DNA from: Adineta vaga
Lineage: Eukaryota > Rotifera
Direction of reading: 5' to 3'
Assembly (NCBI GenBank): GCA_021613535.1
Contig: CP075496.1
Location: forward strand, 6,758,001-6,822,000
DNA length: 64,000 nt
This document shows positions 49,520-62,931 of this stretch, piece after piece. Within the stretch, counting starts at the first letter, position 1; the number at the start of each line of letters is the position of its first letter. Under the pieces are notes generated by a model that had not been told where the DNA came from, made no database searches, and saw nothing but the letters and a program-made list of their open reading frames with translations. The position numbers and the translations under genes are program-made.

Positions 49520-52500
49520 ATGACACATATAACTTATGATCATTCTATCGAACCTCTCAATTCTTCTCGTCGAACATCTCGAAGTCAAAGTGCAGTAAGC
49601 AATGTAAAAAAAGTCACTTGTCATATCATTGATTTTCATTGATTTATAGATGCAAGCTCATCGCGATAATGTTCCAAGTAAACATGATGAATATTTAATT
49701 CAATTACAAGAACGAAATCGACTACTAAAAGCATATCAATCTCAACGACAACCAAAGGATAATAGTTTGAAAAAACGTGAAACTGGATTTCAATTATATC
49801 TCAATGGAGCACATAGTATGCCACAACGACGACCTACATCTATCACCAGTAAAATAATCATAAACAAAGATTTTCATTATTCTTTCTTATTTTGCAGGTG
49901 GACCATCCAATCGACCTGTAAATAATTCTCCTTATTTTTCCGATTTTTCTTTTCCAACTCCATCAAATACTATGCAACAAACAAATTCATTACCAACAAA
50001 TGGTCGTCGTCGATGGACAACATCAACAAAAACAAAGATTAAAACTGCAGATGGTTCTATTATAGCTGATATTGATCAAACGCCTCCTGTATCTAATAGT
50101 AATTCTCAACTACCCCAATCTAAATCTCTATTCAATAAAAAACAATTTCAACAAGTAACATCTGAACGTGCAGTCAAATCCGCTGGAACACCAAGTGAAG
50201 CATTACCAAAATCAGCATGGGGTAATCAAGTTATTGAATTAAATGCCAGTCAGATAAAAACTACTGGATTAAATAATCAAGTCACATTCGGTCAAATGAA
50301 ACCAGAAAATGTCGATCAAAGTTGGATGCCAAATTGGTTTGGTAAAACAAAAACTGACGAGGATGTACAAGGTAAATAATTTGAGATCTTATTTTCAATA
50401 GAAAAACAACAACAACAACAGTAATCGACATTTTATTTTTCTATGATAGAATATGCTTCTGATTTTGAAGAATCCCCTACATCTGATGAAGATGATGCTG
50501 ATGATAGTCATCAAATATTAAGTCGTGTTTGTAAGTTATTAAGAAAGTAATAATATAAGTATATATTGACTAATTCTTTGTAGCTTTATCTTTCGATGAT
50601 ATTCCATCTCTCGTTAAATTGGTAAGGTATAAATGATGATAAGAAAACGAAATATATATTTGGATTAATCTTTAGTCAATAGTGTCTGAGCAAAGCGATG
50701 ATGAGAAGAAGGAGAAGAAGAAGAAATCTAACGAAGAGAATTCTTATCTCTCGTCACTGGTTGGCAGGTAAGATATTGCAACGACAGACTGGACTCTTTT
50801 TCTTTCTACTAACGACAGCTATGTAGTTAAGAGAAAGGTAACTTGACGACATCTCAAAGAGGAAAAATGAGAAAGCGAGAATGAAAGAGAAAAAGAATAA
50901 AAAAAAGAGACAAGTATTCAAACAATCATATACTAGTGAATATTTATGCACATACTGTCGTTATTAAATGTCACTTGAAATTCTGTAACACGCGTGCCTT
51001 TAAAAACAATGAGCCGTCGAGATACACCAAAACATCCTATTGCAAGTCATTTTAATCTACCAAAAGCCGGAGGAAATCGATCAGGTAACCAAATAGTTTC
51101 TGTTTGAGAGAAACAATTATTTTTATTTAATTGATATATATATATATAGTTCTTTTTTGAGAAGTACATTCGTTGAATAAACAAAATGATTTTTTTATTT
51201 CACAAACTGATAAAAAAGAAAATTCTTTCTGTTTTTTTGAGTATTGAAGAAACTAACTTGAAATCTAAGTAATAAAGGTTAAAATTAGTTTTTCTTTTCT
51301 CCTCAATTACTTCTTTTGACGTGTCTAAGTTATTCAAATGTATTCTCATAATAAAACAGGATGTTTTTTAAAAAAAGAAACACCATTCTTTTCTTCGTTC
51401 TACATCATTTCCATCATAACATTATTTTGTATGTAATTACATTTTTTTTCAAATATTTAAATCTTATTCGATTTAGGAGCACGGATTGTCGGAGGCGATC
51501 TAACCAAGAACAATAGTAATCAACAATTATTCGTCAGTGGAACAAGACAAAGAGGAAGAGTAGTCGATAGTCTTGATTTAGAAAATTTCCTTCAACCCAA
51601 GTAAATCTGCAATAGATCTACACGTAGATCATCTCTATCAATCGCTCTTCTATTTAGAGAAGTACATATTGATTCCGAATTAGATGATGATAAATTATCA
51701 AAACAACAACAACAATCATCTAATAGATCGGAACCATTTCGAGGTGCTTGTTCCAATGGTAAGTAAATTCCATTTAATTCCTTCGATTTGTTTTCTATTC
51801 GATATACTAGATCGTAATACAAGACATGCTGATTGGCTTGAAAATTCTATGATACAAATTGATTTATTTAGTCGACGACATCGTGGAATGCTTGAAAGTA
51901 TGTATTCAAACAAAACTTCGCTTCTGTTTTTTTTAAAACAAAAAATGTTTTTTTTCTCATTAGATGAACGAATTGAAGATTATTTTTCTCAAAATCATTC
52001 GAAACATGAATATGAAAATGATGAAGATCAGTAAGATCAATTTATTCATTCGTTATTTTTATAAGAGAAATATAATTTTACTTATTAGTTTTACAATACC
52101 GGAATTACCTGGTGGTGAACAGTTAGTTTTCAATTTGAAAACAACATGGAGTGATCATCATTATATTGGTTTAAATGGTATTGAAATATTTTCTAGTGAA
52201 GGATATCCAGTTATGATTAAAAAAGTAGAAAAAAATTCTTTGAATCAAATAGAAGTGACATCGTTTGATCATAGATCACGGCAGATCCTGCAGATATTAA
52301 TGTTTTACCAGAATATGGTAGTGATCCACGTGTTGTAACAAATCTAGTTGATGGAGTAAATAAAACTCGCGATGATACTCACATGTGGCTTGCACCGTTT
52401 ACAAGTGGAAAAAATCATTTTATTTATATTACATTTGAACATCCAATTCAAATTGCTTTGATTAGAATATGGGTGAATATTTTGATCAATATTATAATCA

Positions 52501-55100
52501 TAAATCTTTGCTTTTTTCTTCTTCTGATTGTAGAATTATAATAAAAGTCGTATTCATTCGGCGCGTGGTGCTAAAGATATAGAAATTGCTCTTGATGGTC
52601 ATTTAATATTCAAAGGAGAAATTAGTCAAGCTTGTGGTAATATCGTTGCTACAAATGATCCATCTGCTTATGGAGAAGTTTGTATTGAATTTGAATTAAT
52701 TTCATTGAATAATATTAACATTTTATATAGACTATTCTCTTTACAACAGATGATGAAATTTTAGAAAAAATCTCTACCTATGATGAAATGTATGTTGATC
52801 AAGAAACTGTTCAAGAAGATGATGATAGTGCACGTAAAAATATCAATCGACCACCTACTGCGGGAACAGATGTAAACTATATATTTTTGTGCATTGATCC
52901 GTTTCGTTCACTGTTTCGCTTTGAAATAGGTTCGTCCAATGACACGTGCGATTTTGAGAAGACCTTTTACATCTTTTCGTCCGTCAGAAATAAATCAAAT
53001 TCCTGAATACTATGGAAAAAGTATGTCAATCTTTTCTTTTGAACATTTATAAATTGATGAAACAATTTTTTAGAATTAATTTTAACTATAACAGACACAT
53101 GGGGTGATCATAATTATTGTGGTCTAACGGGCATTGAAGTTGTTGATATAAATGATGCTGATTGTGTGATAAAATCTTATGATGCTCGTCCTCGAGATAT
53201 AACTGTTCTACCATCGAATGCTAACGATGTTCGAACACTTGATAAGTAAGACAAATTCTTCAAACTATCTTGAATCATTCAAAAATAATTCTAGATTATT
53301 CGATGGTGAAAATGTTACTTGTAGTGATCGTCATATGTGGTTATGTCCATTTAGTATTAAAGAAAGAGTTCGTATTATGATTACATTAAGTGTATCAAAA
53401 CGATTACATGGTTTACGTATTTGGAATTATAATAAATCACCAGATGATACATATCGAGGAGTAAGTTTTGTCTTTTTATGTTTCTAGGAAATCAACTTAT
53501 GATTTTTTTTTCAACCATTTAATATAGGTTAAACGACTTCATGTACAATTAAATGATAAAATTATCTCACCAAAACAAGGTTTTTTATTACGACGTGCAC
53601 CTGGACATTGTTTTTTTGATTTTGCACAAGAAATTGTATTTGCTCATGCAAAAACAATCGTTGAAGATGGACAAAAACAAATACAGAAAAAGTATAGAAA
53701 TAATTTCTTAAAATATCACAGAAAATTCAGTATAATTATTATTATAGACACCTATCGCATACGAATGATGAAACAGACTCAAATATATCAATGCCAAATG
53801 GATGTAAGTTTCCTCATATGAATGATATCTGTTCTATATAAAGAATTTAAAAATCGTTTTCATTCCGAACAAGTTACTCGTTACTTTTAACGGATGACAT
53901 CCGGTAGAAACTGAAAATAAGTCATGTCTCTACTCTTCACTCGCAGGAGATAGAATTCTCATAAGCATGAACAAAGTGAATTCATTATATTAGACTCGTT
54001 CAACTTTTCTTTGAAGAAAATACTATTTTTTGTGCGTCTTCTCATTAAGTATGTTTCTTATAAAAAAATGGATATGTTTTTCATTGAACGTTTCAAAGAA
54101 AAAAATACAACTTAATCAATTCTAGTTATTTATGAATTTCAACTTCATTCTACTCACGGTGATGCTTATTATATTGGGTTAAATGGTTTGGAATTTTACG
54201 ATGAACGTGGTGAATGTATCGGTTTAACTGAACAAAGTACGAAAATCTAAATCTAAATTGGAGAACAAAATGCATATATATATATATATACTCTTTTTAT
54301 TTATCATTAGATATTGCTGCTTATCCTCAAAGTGTAAATACTCTTAATCCAGGTAATGATGATGATATTCGTACACCTGATAAATTAATTGATGGTGAAA
54401 ACAATGAAATTGATGGAACACATTGTTGGATTGCACCAATTCTACCGAATATCGTATGTATATTTGTTCATAGAAAGAATTCAAATAGAACATGATTATT
54501 TGGTCTTTATGTTAAGATTAATCGAATCTTTGTTATTTTTGATCGACCAACATCGGTATCTATGATTAAAATATGGAATTATGCTAAAACATCTACTCGT
54601 GGTGTCCGTGAATTTTCTGTATGTATACAATTAGTTTAAAAAAATAACAATAGATATAATGATAATCTATTTAAATAGTTACTTGTTGATGATCTACTCG
54701 TTTGGACTGGTATATTAGATAAAATGAATGAAGATGATTATGAACATCATGAAAATCAAGTACCATTTAATACTATTCTATTTTCAAATGAAAGAATTCT
54801 TACTGAAGATGAAAAATATACCGTTTTGACGTAAGTTAAAAACAAATGAATTCGCATCATTTGAATACTAATACTGTTTTCTTTTAGAAATAAAAATGCA
54901 TCAGATAATCATTCTAATCAAGCAATACATAGAGATCAATCCGTTGATTATTGTAAGTATTTTCTAAAACTTAAATTGAAATTCTTCTCATCTGATAAGC
55001 GTTTATTTAAAATTGTCTTTTATAACAATTGAATTGTCTTGATTTGTTTTTAGCTAAACGGCCGACAACATCAGTTCCACGACCCAACAGAAAACCTTAA
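49520..55100 (+). CDS. KATNIP: Katanin-interacting protein (KIAA0556)
   Basis: Twenty-six exons join in phase to 1093 residues. Larger ones: 49650-49848, 49898-50371, 51477-51600, 52089-52224, 52275-52472, 52534-52681, 52750-52871, 53074-53245, 53295-53460, 53528-53691, 54126-54236, 54311-54453, 54679-54830; the last is 55054-55100. The N-terminus has the KHDEYLIQLQERNRLLKAY start and a disordered middle (ALPKSAWGNQV). Three DUF4457 beta-sandwich repeats follow, each with the same pattern: TWSDHHYIGLNGIEIFSSEG...WLAPFTSG...RIWNYNKSRIHS; TWGDHNYCGLTGIEVV...WLCPFSI...WNYNKSPDDTYRG; GDAYYIGLNGLEFYDERG...WIAPILP...KIWNYAKTS. KATNIP binds katanin and microtubules at the ciliary base and is a Joubert-syndrome gene in humans. 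Vertebrate proteins are about 1600 residues, so the disordered parts are shorter here. The acceptor at 51013 is weak and overlaps an in-frame ATG at 51009, so a shorter isoform is possible. Confidence 0.93.
54273..54290 (+). repeat. (TA)n in KATNIP intron
   Basis: About nine TA units in the intron 54237-54310. Simple sequence only. Confidence 0.75.
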
Positions 55101-55335
55101 TTCTTTTAGCATATACAATTCGTGATGTTTGTCCGTCAGATTAAATCATATTTGTTGTTTTTTTTCTTGCCATTCGCTTTTTTTTGAAAAAAAGAACAAA
55201 AAAAAACATCAGAAAAATTTCGAAATACTGTTCTCATTATTACATATACAGATAATAAGAAAACACACTGTCATACGAACTTCAGTTCACGGGGATAAAT
55301 CTGACTTGAAGAATGTTAATGATATATATGTATAT

Positions 55336-58300
55336 TTATTTATTCGATGCAGTGCCTATCGATGACAGATTCGAAGCTGATGTGGACATCATATAACCAC
55401 GTGGTCGGACTAAATATGTTGTCATATTACCTTTTCCTTTGACATAAATCGGGCCGCGACATTCACATGGATAACCATTTTCAAACAGAACTCGTTGAGT
55501 CTCTTCCGGAACCTACAAAATATATCTTTATTTTCAACTAAAGAATATATTCATATATTAACTTACATGTATACAACTAACTACGCCTGTTGTATCCATT
55601 CGTGAAGCAACATTTACTGTATTACCCCAAATATCGTATTGAGGTTTTTTCGCACCAACAATACCTAAGTAGACGTAGAAAATACCGACTAAGTTTGATT
55701 TTCAGATAGATGAAAATAAAATTTTACCAGCAACAAGTGGCCCATTACACATGCCAACTCGTAATTTGAAATCATTGAAACAATCTCGATTGATACCTTC
55801 AAGTGCTGCAATCATTGCAAAAGCAAACTCAGCCAATGCAACAATATTTTGATTATATCGTTCTCTTGTCTAAAAGAAATTTGATCAAGAAAAGAGAATT
55901 ACTAATACTCTTTTTTCATCATACCATTCGATGTTCAGCACCGGGATTGAGACCAGCTGCTGCCATGTATGTATTTCCGATAGTTTTAATTTTTTCTACA
56001 CCACTAAATTTATTCTTATCTAATAACTAAATAACCAAAACAATAGATCAATCTTTTTCATCATTTATATAACAAACTTTATCAAATTCTGCAATAATTT
56101 CATTGAGTAATCTCAAACATTCTAATCCATCATTATTTGCATCAGATTGAACATAAAATTCTTTAAAATTAGGTATTGATGCAAACATCACAACAACATT
56201 ATCATAACTTTCATGATAAAGACCCTATAAGACAAAATATTTTCGTAAAAATCTCCTAATACAATCACGTGTCTTTTGTTTTCTTCAAATAGAAATTAAC
56301 CTGGCTCATATTTTCTTTGATGATTATTTCTGCCACATGTTTTGGAAGAATATTTTCTAATAATAATCGACTTATTGTGCTCACTGTTTCCACTTCATGT
56401 TTTTCATTTTGAAATTTTACTGTCCATAACAGATCAAGTCGACTCATATATTCGATCTAAGAAGAAAAGAAATAACTCAAAAACATATCCAGCATACATT
56501 TCAAAACATTTACCCGTCGATCCAATGCAATTAATAGAAGAATAAAAAAAATCACTTCTAATGTTGTTTCTAACAATAATAAACTACTTGGTAGACCATA
56601 ATTGTCAGCAATAGTACTATAAATTTTCGTATAAGCCGAATAGAATACATAGATAGTAACTACAGTAATCATAATTAATGCTTTAAGAAGAAAATATAGA
56701 TGCATGAATGAGGAAACAGTTAATAAAGCCAGTTGAATTAGTAAAATATGAAATTCAAAATGAGGACATAATTCAAATAAGACAGGAGTATTCAAAGATG
56801 ATACAATACTAATACTATGAAGTGGTACAAGAACGGTCTAAAGAGAAACAAAAATATCAAATTGAAATTTACATTTACTTCGGAATTTTGAAACTTACTT
56901 GATTGATAAAATTTTGTGTAAATGATAGATTTGAGTTTGAAAGTAATAAATCATTCATTAATACAGATGTATTTTCAAATGATCCTGTTAAATCTACAGC
57001 TGGTGACCAATTGACAGCGAATGGTGTTAAAATACAGATTGTAATTAATATAAGACTAACAGGTAAACGAATGAAATAATAATGTGTTACTAAATAAGTT
57101 GATTGATCAAGTAATGAACGATGATTATCTCGTTGTAACTTAAAATAAACAAATGAAACTTTCGAAAAGCATTATTCTCATTTTTGCTTTTTTAAATAAT
57201 TTACTTTTGAAAGATCAAGAATACAAAGTGAACCAGCTATGCTAAAGGCACATAAACCGCTTATCATCAGAATGAGATACAAAGCATTTCTACAACAAGA
57301 AAATAATGAATATACTAAAGAGAGACAAACTTCAATGATTTTACCTTTCAAAAATTAATGCTTGTATAACAAGAATTGAAAAGAAAACACAAGCTGCATT
57401 TAGAACATAATATCGATAGCGTAATTCTGGTAATGAACGAAATAAACTTTCAGTTGCTTGTCGATTGCCTTCATCGTCTTCTTGAATTTTATTTTCTTTA
57501 TTTGTTTGAGGATTAAATTCTAATGTAAATGGTTCGAGATCATTTGAACTATGTCGACCACGACTGTAAGAAAATCAATGTACAATCTCTTTTTCTTGAA
57601 AAGAAAAACGACTTACGAGCAAATCAATGATGTAGCTAATGGTTTTAAATTATCTTCAAGAAGAACAAAACTTTTAGCTGCATCAGATTTATCACCATCA
57701 GCATGATGTTGAGGAGCAAATGGAGTTTCATTTGACCAAGTATCTAATAATTTTTGCATTTTTTTACTTGATTTACGAGTGTCACCACTATTGGTTAATA
57801 GAAAAGTTTATATAGAACGTATTCAAATTTATAAATTATTTTACTTCATCATTAATTGATTTTGACTATTTGGTAAGTCAGGAGGTATGATGAAATATGT
57901 TTTTATACCTAATTTTGCTATGTATGCATCACGTTCATGTCCATTACCTACTTCTACTTGATATTCATTACCCAAATTGAGTCTTGTACTTTCAGATATA
58001 TGTACACGACTAATTGAAAAGAGAGAAATTCAAATTTGACATAATTCTTTGTAGACGTTTCAGTGTAAAATTCATGTGCTTCGTATATATGCTATTATTA
58101 AATTTTAGAAGTAGTTGAACATGATTGATATATTATTATTAATTATTTTATGTTTGACAAGCATTTCTAAGAAATTTCTAAGTAAAACAAAGATCAAAGG
58201 AGTGAAAATCTGTAGAAAAACCTACTGACTATGGATCGTGAATCAAGAATCTAATCATAATTTCCCAAGAGAAGCTCGTCATTCAATCAGAAATGTATAT

Positions 58301-61300
58301 ATCTGTCAATTAAGAAAAGTATTTAGCTGCCTTTTATGCCTTAAGTACATCGTGACGTCAACGTACACTAATCTATTCGTAGACTGAAATCGAATGTTTC
58401 GATTCAATTATCCGCTTCTCATGTAACCATTCTTGTCTTTGAAACATGCTATAGATTGTATGAAACACTTACCCTGGTATACCGCCTGCTTCTATATGAT
58501 TCGCTAATGTAACATCATCTGACCACGTATCATATTGCCATTTTTTAAGACCTAAAACTCCACATAAAACTCGTCCTGTATGAATACCAATACGCATATC
58601 AACATTAACACCGGTTGCTTCTCGTACTAATCTACATGATATGAGAGAAAAGATTTGATAAATTCTAATCAATAAAGAAACAAAATTCTGTACTTAATAT
58701 CTTCAATCATTTTTAAACCCATTCGTACACAGTTCGTTGCATGATTTGGTCGACTTATTGGTAAACCACTAACACAATAATAACAATCACCTAAAATTTT
58801 GATTCGCATACAATCACATTCCTAAAAAAAAAGAAGAGAAGTCTCAATAATCCGTTAATCATTCATTCATTTCAAATCCAATTCTACTTGTGCTAATTGA
58901 TCAAATTTTCCAAAAAGTTTATTAAGTATTTGTACAAGTTCTGGTGGAGTAAATTTTTCTGATAATGGAGTAAAATTAACAATATCAGCATAGAGAATTC
59001 TAATCGAAAATAAAAATTTACAAGTATAATAAAGAAGTTTTCATCACTTACGTCACATTTTCATGTTTCTTTACATATAAATCATGAAATGCTGTTTTAC
59101 GTGTATTAATTTTCTTAACATTAGATCGTTGATCATCATAATCTTTTGATTGTAAATTATGATATTTGGCTGTATCTTTAACTTTTCGTAACATTTCTGA
59201 TTTCATACTTAAAGCTATAACAAAATGAAAATAATGTTAATTCATGATCATCAAAAAAACAAGGAGAAACTTGTCATTACCGATATGTGCTGGAATAACA
59301 CTAAGAATTAATGTTTCTTGTTGTTCTTTTTCACATTCAAGTCTTATACGAGCTTCAATACACCGCATTGTATTGTGATATGTTTTCTTTTGATGCACAT
59401 CAGTTAAATAACGATGGAATAAACCAAACAAATTACACGCAACAAAGAATAATGAAAGACAAATAACCTAAAAGATAAATATCATATGTAGATTCGTGAC
59501 GAATCATATAATTGTTTACTCATTGAAAATGTTTCTTTTTATGTCCTCAAAAGAGTTATTATTGATACAAATGATCAATTGAAATTACCTCTAATTTAAA
59601 TTCCATTTTATGTGATTTATTATTCGGATCAGGAATACTATGTGTACGAATAACAAGCATTAAATGAATAAAAGATGTTGTTAAAGCCATGAAAAATGTC
59701 CATGAACGTGGTATAGGTAATGTTGTATGTATTGTAATAATCGAAAATGTAACAATACCCATTAATCGTATAATTGACATATATTGTTGAAGAATCAATG
59801 GAATTATCGCAAAAAATGTCAATAATAACCAGATAGATATACATGATATGTGTACGTATGTATGAAAAACTTTCTCTCGATGAATTAATAAAATAATTGA
59901 CATTGATAAAAGAAAAATGAATGAAAATAAAATGATTTCAAGAATGAATTGAGTAATATAACGCTAGAAACAATAATAGATTTGTAGGATGAAAAGAAAA
60001 AAAATGAGAAATTCATTTTATTTGATTAACTTACTTTTTCCGAAAATATTGCTAAGAATAAATAAACAAGACTTTGAAAAGCAGTAAGTAATAAAGAGAA
60101 TAGAACTAAACCATGTTTAATACGAATTAAATAAAGACTAAAATAATGTTTATTGTCCATAACCTCTAAAAACAGGAAAAATGTCAATTTCAAACACAAG
60201 TTTATCATCTGATATTTTATAATCTATTCTAGTATATACGGTCTTTCATTTCTTGTCTAAAGGCGACAGATTATTAGAAGGAAAAAAAAAGGATGGATAC
60301 TTTTTTTTTCACAGACTATCTTTTTCATCTGATAGTCATATACTTCTTTAAAGAATAAGAATCAATCTGAAAAAATATTTAAGAACGAAGAATAGATTCG
60401 AAGATATGGTAATTATTTAAGCTATCAAAAGAAAAAACAGTTGTTCCAAAGGTATATATATTCGTTGTGAGAAATGATGACAGATGTATGCGATATTTTT
60501 CGTTTAATAAATATCGGTAGCCTTGAATTTTATGAAACTAAACAGATACATATGAAATCGAGTCTATCATTCTAATCTGATATGGATTCAGCAAAAGATA
60601 TGAATTTTGCTTACTCATTATTGAATATTGTCTATAAGACAGACAATTTGTCCATGTAAATAGTACTAAGAAAAATTTTCCATCAATTTTCTTGTTTTAT
60701 TCATTTATTCACATTTGTTATATGCGATGATGGGTATACACATCTATACGAGCTATCTAAATCAGCACTTCCGTAGCTAATCGATGGTGATTCAACTTCA
60801 TCTCCGTTTGTTTCTCGCTTTCTCTTGATCATTCGTTGGAATGAAGTGGATGAACCACTTATACTGTCATCAAACATACGCACAACTCTTCAAAAATAGT
60901 GAACATTGAAAATAGCCTTAAGCATTCTTCGGAATATTATCATCCTAAAGAAAAGAGTAACAGAAGACATAGAGAAGAAACTAACTTTTCTCTCTCTCTC
61001 TCGCTTTTTTCAATTAAAAATAAGATTGATTACTCATATAGGTTATCCAATTTTCTTTTAAAACAATTATTATTTCTATATTTTCTTTTCAAATAAACTG
61101 TGTTCATGTTCCATGTTTCTTCTGGCTAATTATGAACATAGGATGCTTCATTTTTCTTTTGTAGTAATCGTTCTTTTTATGCACGTTTTGCTCTATTAAA
61201 TGACAGAAGCCAACGATAATAAAAAGAAAATGTCTTTCAAAACGATGTAAATTCTTCTTCTTTTTTTCTATAATAAAGAAAAAGAAGATTATTATCATAA

Positions 61301-62931
61301 TCTACATCAACCCTGAACAGCATGTCTTTGTTTCAAAAAAGAAAATGCCATGCTTATAACTGCCTTAGTACTACTAAGTTTTTCTTTATCTCATTTTTTG
61401 GATCTCTAGAGAAATACATAAATGACACCATAGAGTGATATAAACTAAGAAATCAACAAGCACAATAAGACGAAACAATAGTTTTCGACTTGTTCTTGCT
61501 TATATGCAAGAATGATGACAGATTCCTGATAACAATATATATAAAAATGCATCAGTGCTTCTATGAAAGAAAAAAAAAGAAAGAAAGAAAGAAATAGGAT
61601 TGAAAGAAAACAGTAGTGTATATCTTGACTAATTCAATCATTCCATTGAATTAGTATGAGTATTTAAACAAAAGTAATTTTTCAAGTCTAGGTTAATCAA
61701 TATTATGTACTGCTAAAACGAAGAAACAAGAAAAACTTACTTGTCGTTACATCCGGAGATGACCAGTCGAGTGGCAGTTGTACATTAGTTTTAGCATTGC
61801 CATATGTGTGATCAATGGTTAAATCATGGATCGATTCTAACAAACAAATAAAATAAACAACGGAAGATTGATAGATAGAAAGAAGAACACTTAAACTTGT
61901 TTCTTCATACACAAGAGACTTTCGAACAGAAGTGAAAATCTGACATGTAAAACGGACGAATAAGATTCTTGCACAAACGGTAGCAATATATACTAAGAAT
62001 ATAACAATCTGCTCTCTTCTCTTTTGTTTTCTCTAATGATATCGATTGTTTTATGATTATTTTTATGTTTTTTTTTCTACATTATTCAGCAAAGAACATG
62101 CTGAGGTGTCTTATCCATCCTCATATTGTATGTTTGTCTACATGTCAGTGTCGAGTTCCTTGTTATATGTGATATGATGGGTGACAGTTGATGACAGTTT
62201 ATGATCGATTCGCTAGACAATATAACATCCATCTTGTCTAAATAACAAGCAGCCACACGAGCATTATACATATACATATACTATCATTTTTCTCATTTAG
62301 TTAATCGATAAACAATAGTTGACGTTTTGTCATTAAGACGGAAATAACTTTTTCTAAATTAAATGAGATCTTGACTTTTATTTTAATACTTGAAAAAACC
62401 TTTTATATTGTCAATTCAAATATACCTCATTATTTCTATTTTATAAACTAAGTAATAATAATAACTACCCAATAGATATGTTGTTCTTCACCAATGATGT
62501 TCTTTTGGATTACATCATATTTATGTATATACACAAATATACCATAATCCAAAAGGTCACATCATGCTTTGGTTATAAGTGTAATTACAAAACAAATGTG
62601 CATCTCTATTATGAGAACAGAGATATCTTAACAGAGGAATTACGTTAATAGACAAAGTAATGTTGAATATAAAAGTCGCATAATTGGCCTTTTCTTTTCT
62701 TTGATATAAATCCTGGTCTCTCTCTCTCTCTCTCTTTTGTTTTGTTTCATAGATTCACTTACTTCGTTCGTTGTTATTTTTGTTGTTTGGTATTTGATTC
62801 ACAAAAGGATCCCGGTCTTTATGTTGTTGATTTGTTACTTGAAAAGATGATAATGATGTTGATTGCTGGCGATGTTGTCGAAATCGTTTAAGAATAGACT
62901 TTCGACTTTGTTGAACATCGTCTGTATCCAT
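55336..62931 (-). CDS. transmembrane adenylate cyclase, ADCY2/4/7-like
   Basis: Twenty-two exons join in phase to 1229 residues; first 62763-62931, 61741-61836, 60740-60885, 60035-60163, 59589-59963, last 55336-55512. A polar cytosolic N-terminus of about 138 residues precedes TM bundle 1 (60163-59281). Catalytic C1 follows (59214-57845): [13 protein letters not shown]-like metal site [44 protein letters not shown] bundle 2 spans 57563-56514, with a glycosylatable loop (FENTSV). C2 (56456-55336) has [40 protein letters not shown] and [15 protein letters not shown], so lysine, Asn and Arg for ATP are present. Sequence pattern is nearest the Gbeta-gamma-responsive group (ADCY2/4/7), but the QEHA motif is missing. 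It makes cAMP at the plasma membrane or cilium. The first three exons are tentative: they splice in phase but are not conserved, and their introns are 576-926 bp. Confidence 0.88.
61566..61595 (-). repeat. (GAAA)n purine tract
   Basis: A run of A followed by about five GAAA units in the second intron of the adenylate cyclase gene. Confidence 0.75.
62717..62734 (+). repeat. (TC)9 microsatellite
   Basis: About nine TC units, lying within the first intron of the adenylate cyclase gene just downstream (in gene sense) of its first exon. Confidence 0.8.

Noticed and set aside
52225-52338. Continuation of the KATNIP exon past 52224 without splicing
   Set aside because: The frame is open but leads away from homology. 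Splicing the 50-bp GTAGAA...CATAG intron restores the strongly conserved ADPADINVLPEYGSDPRVV segment.
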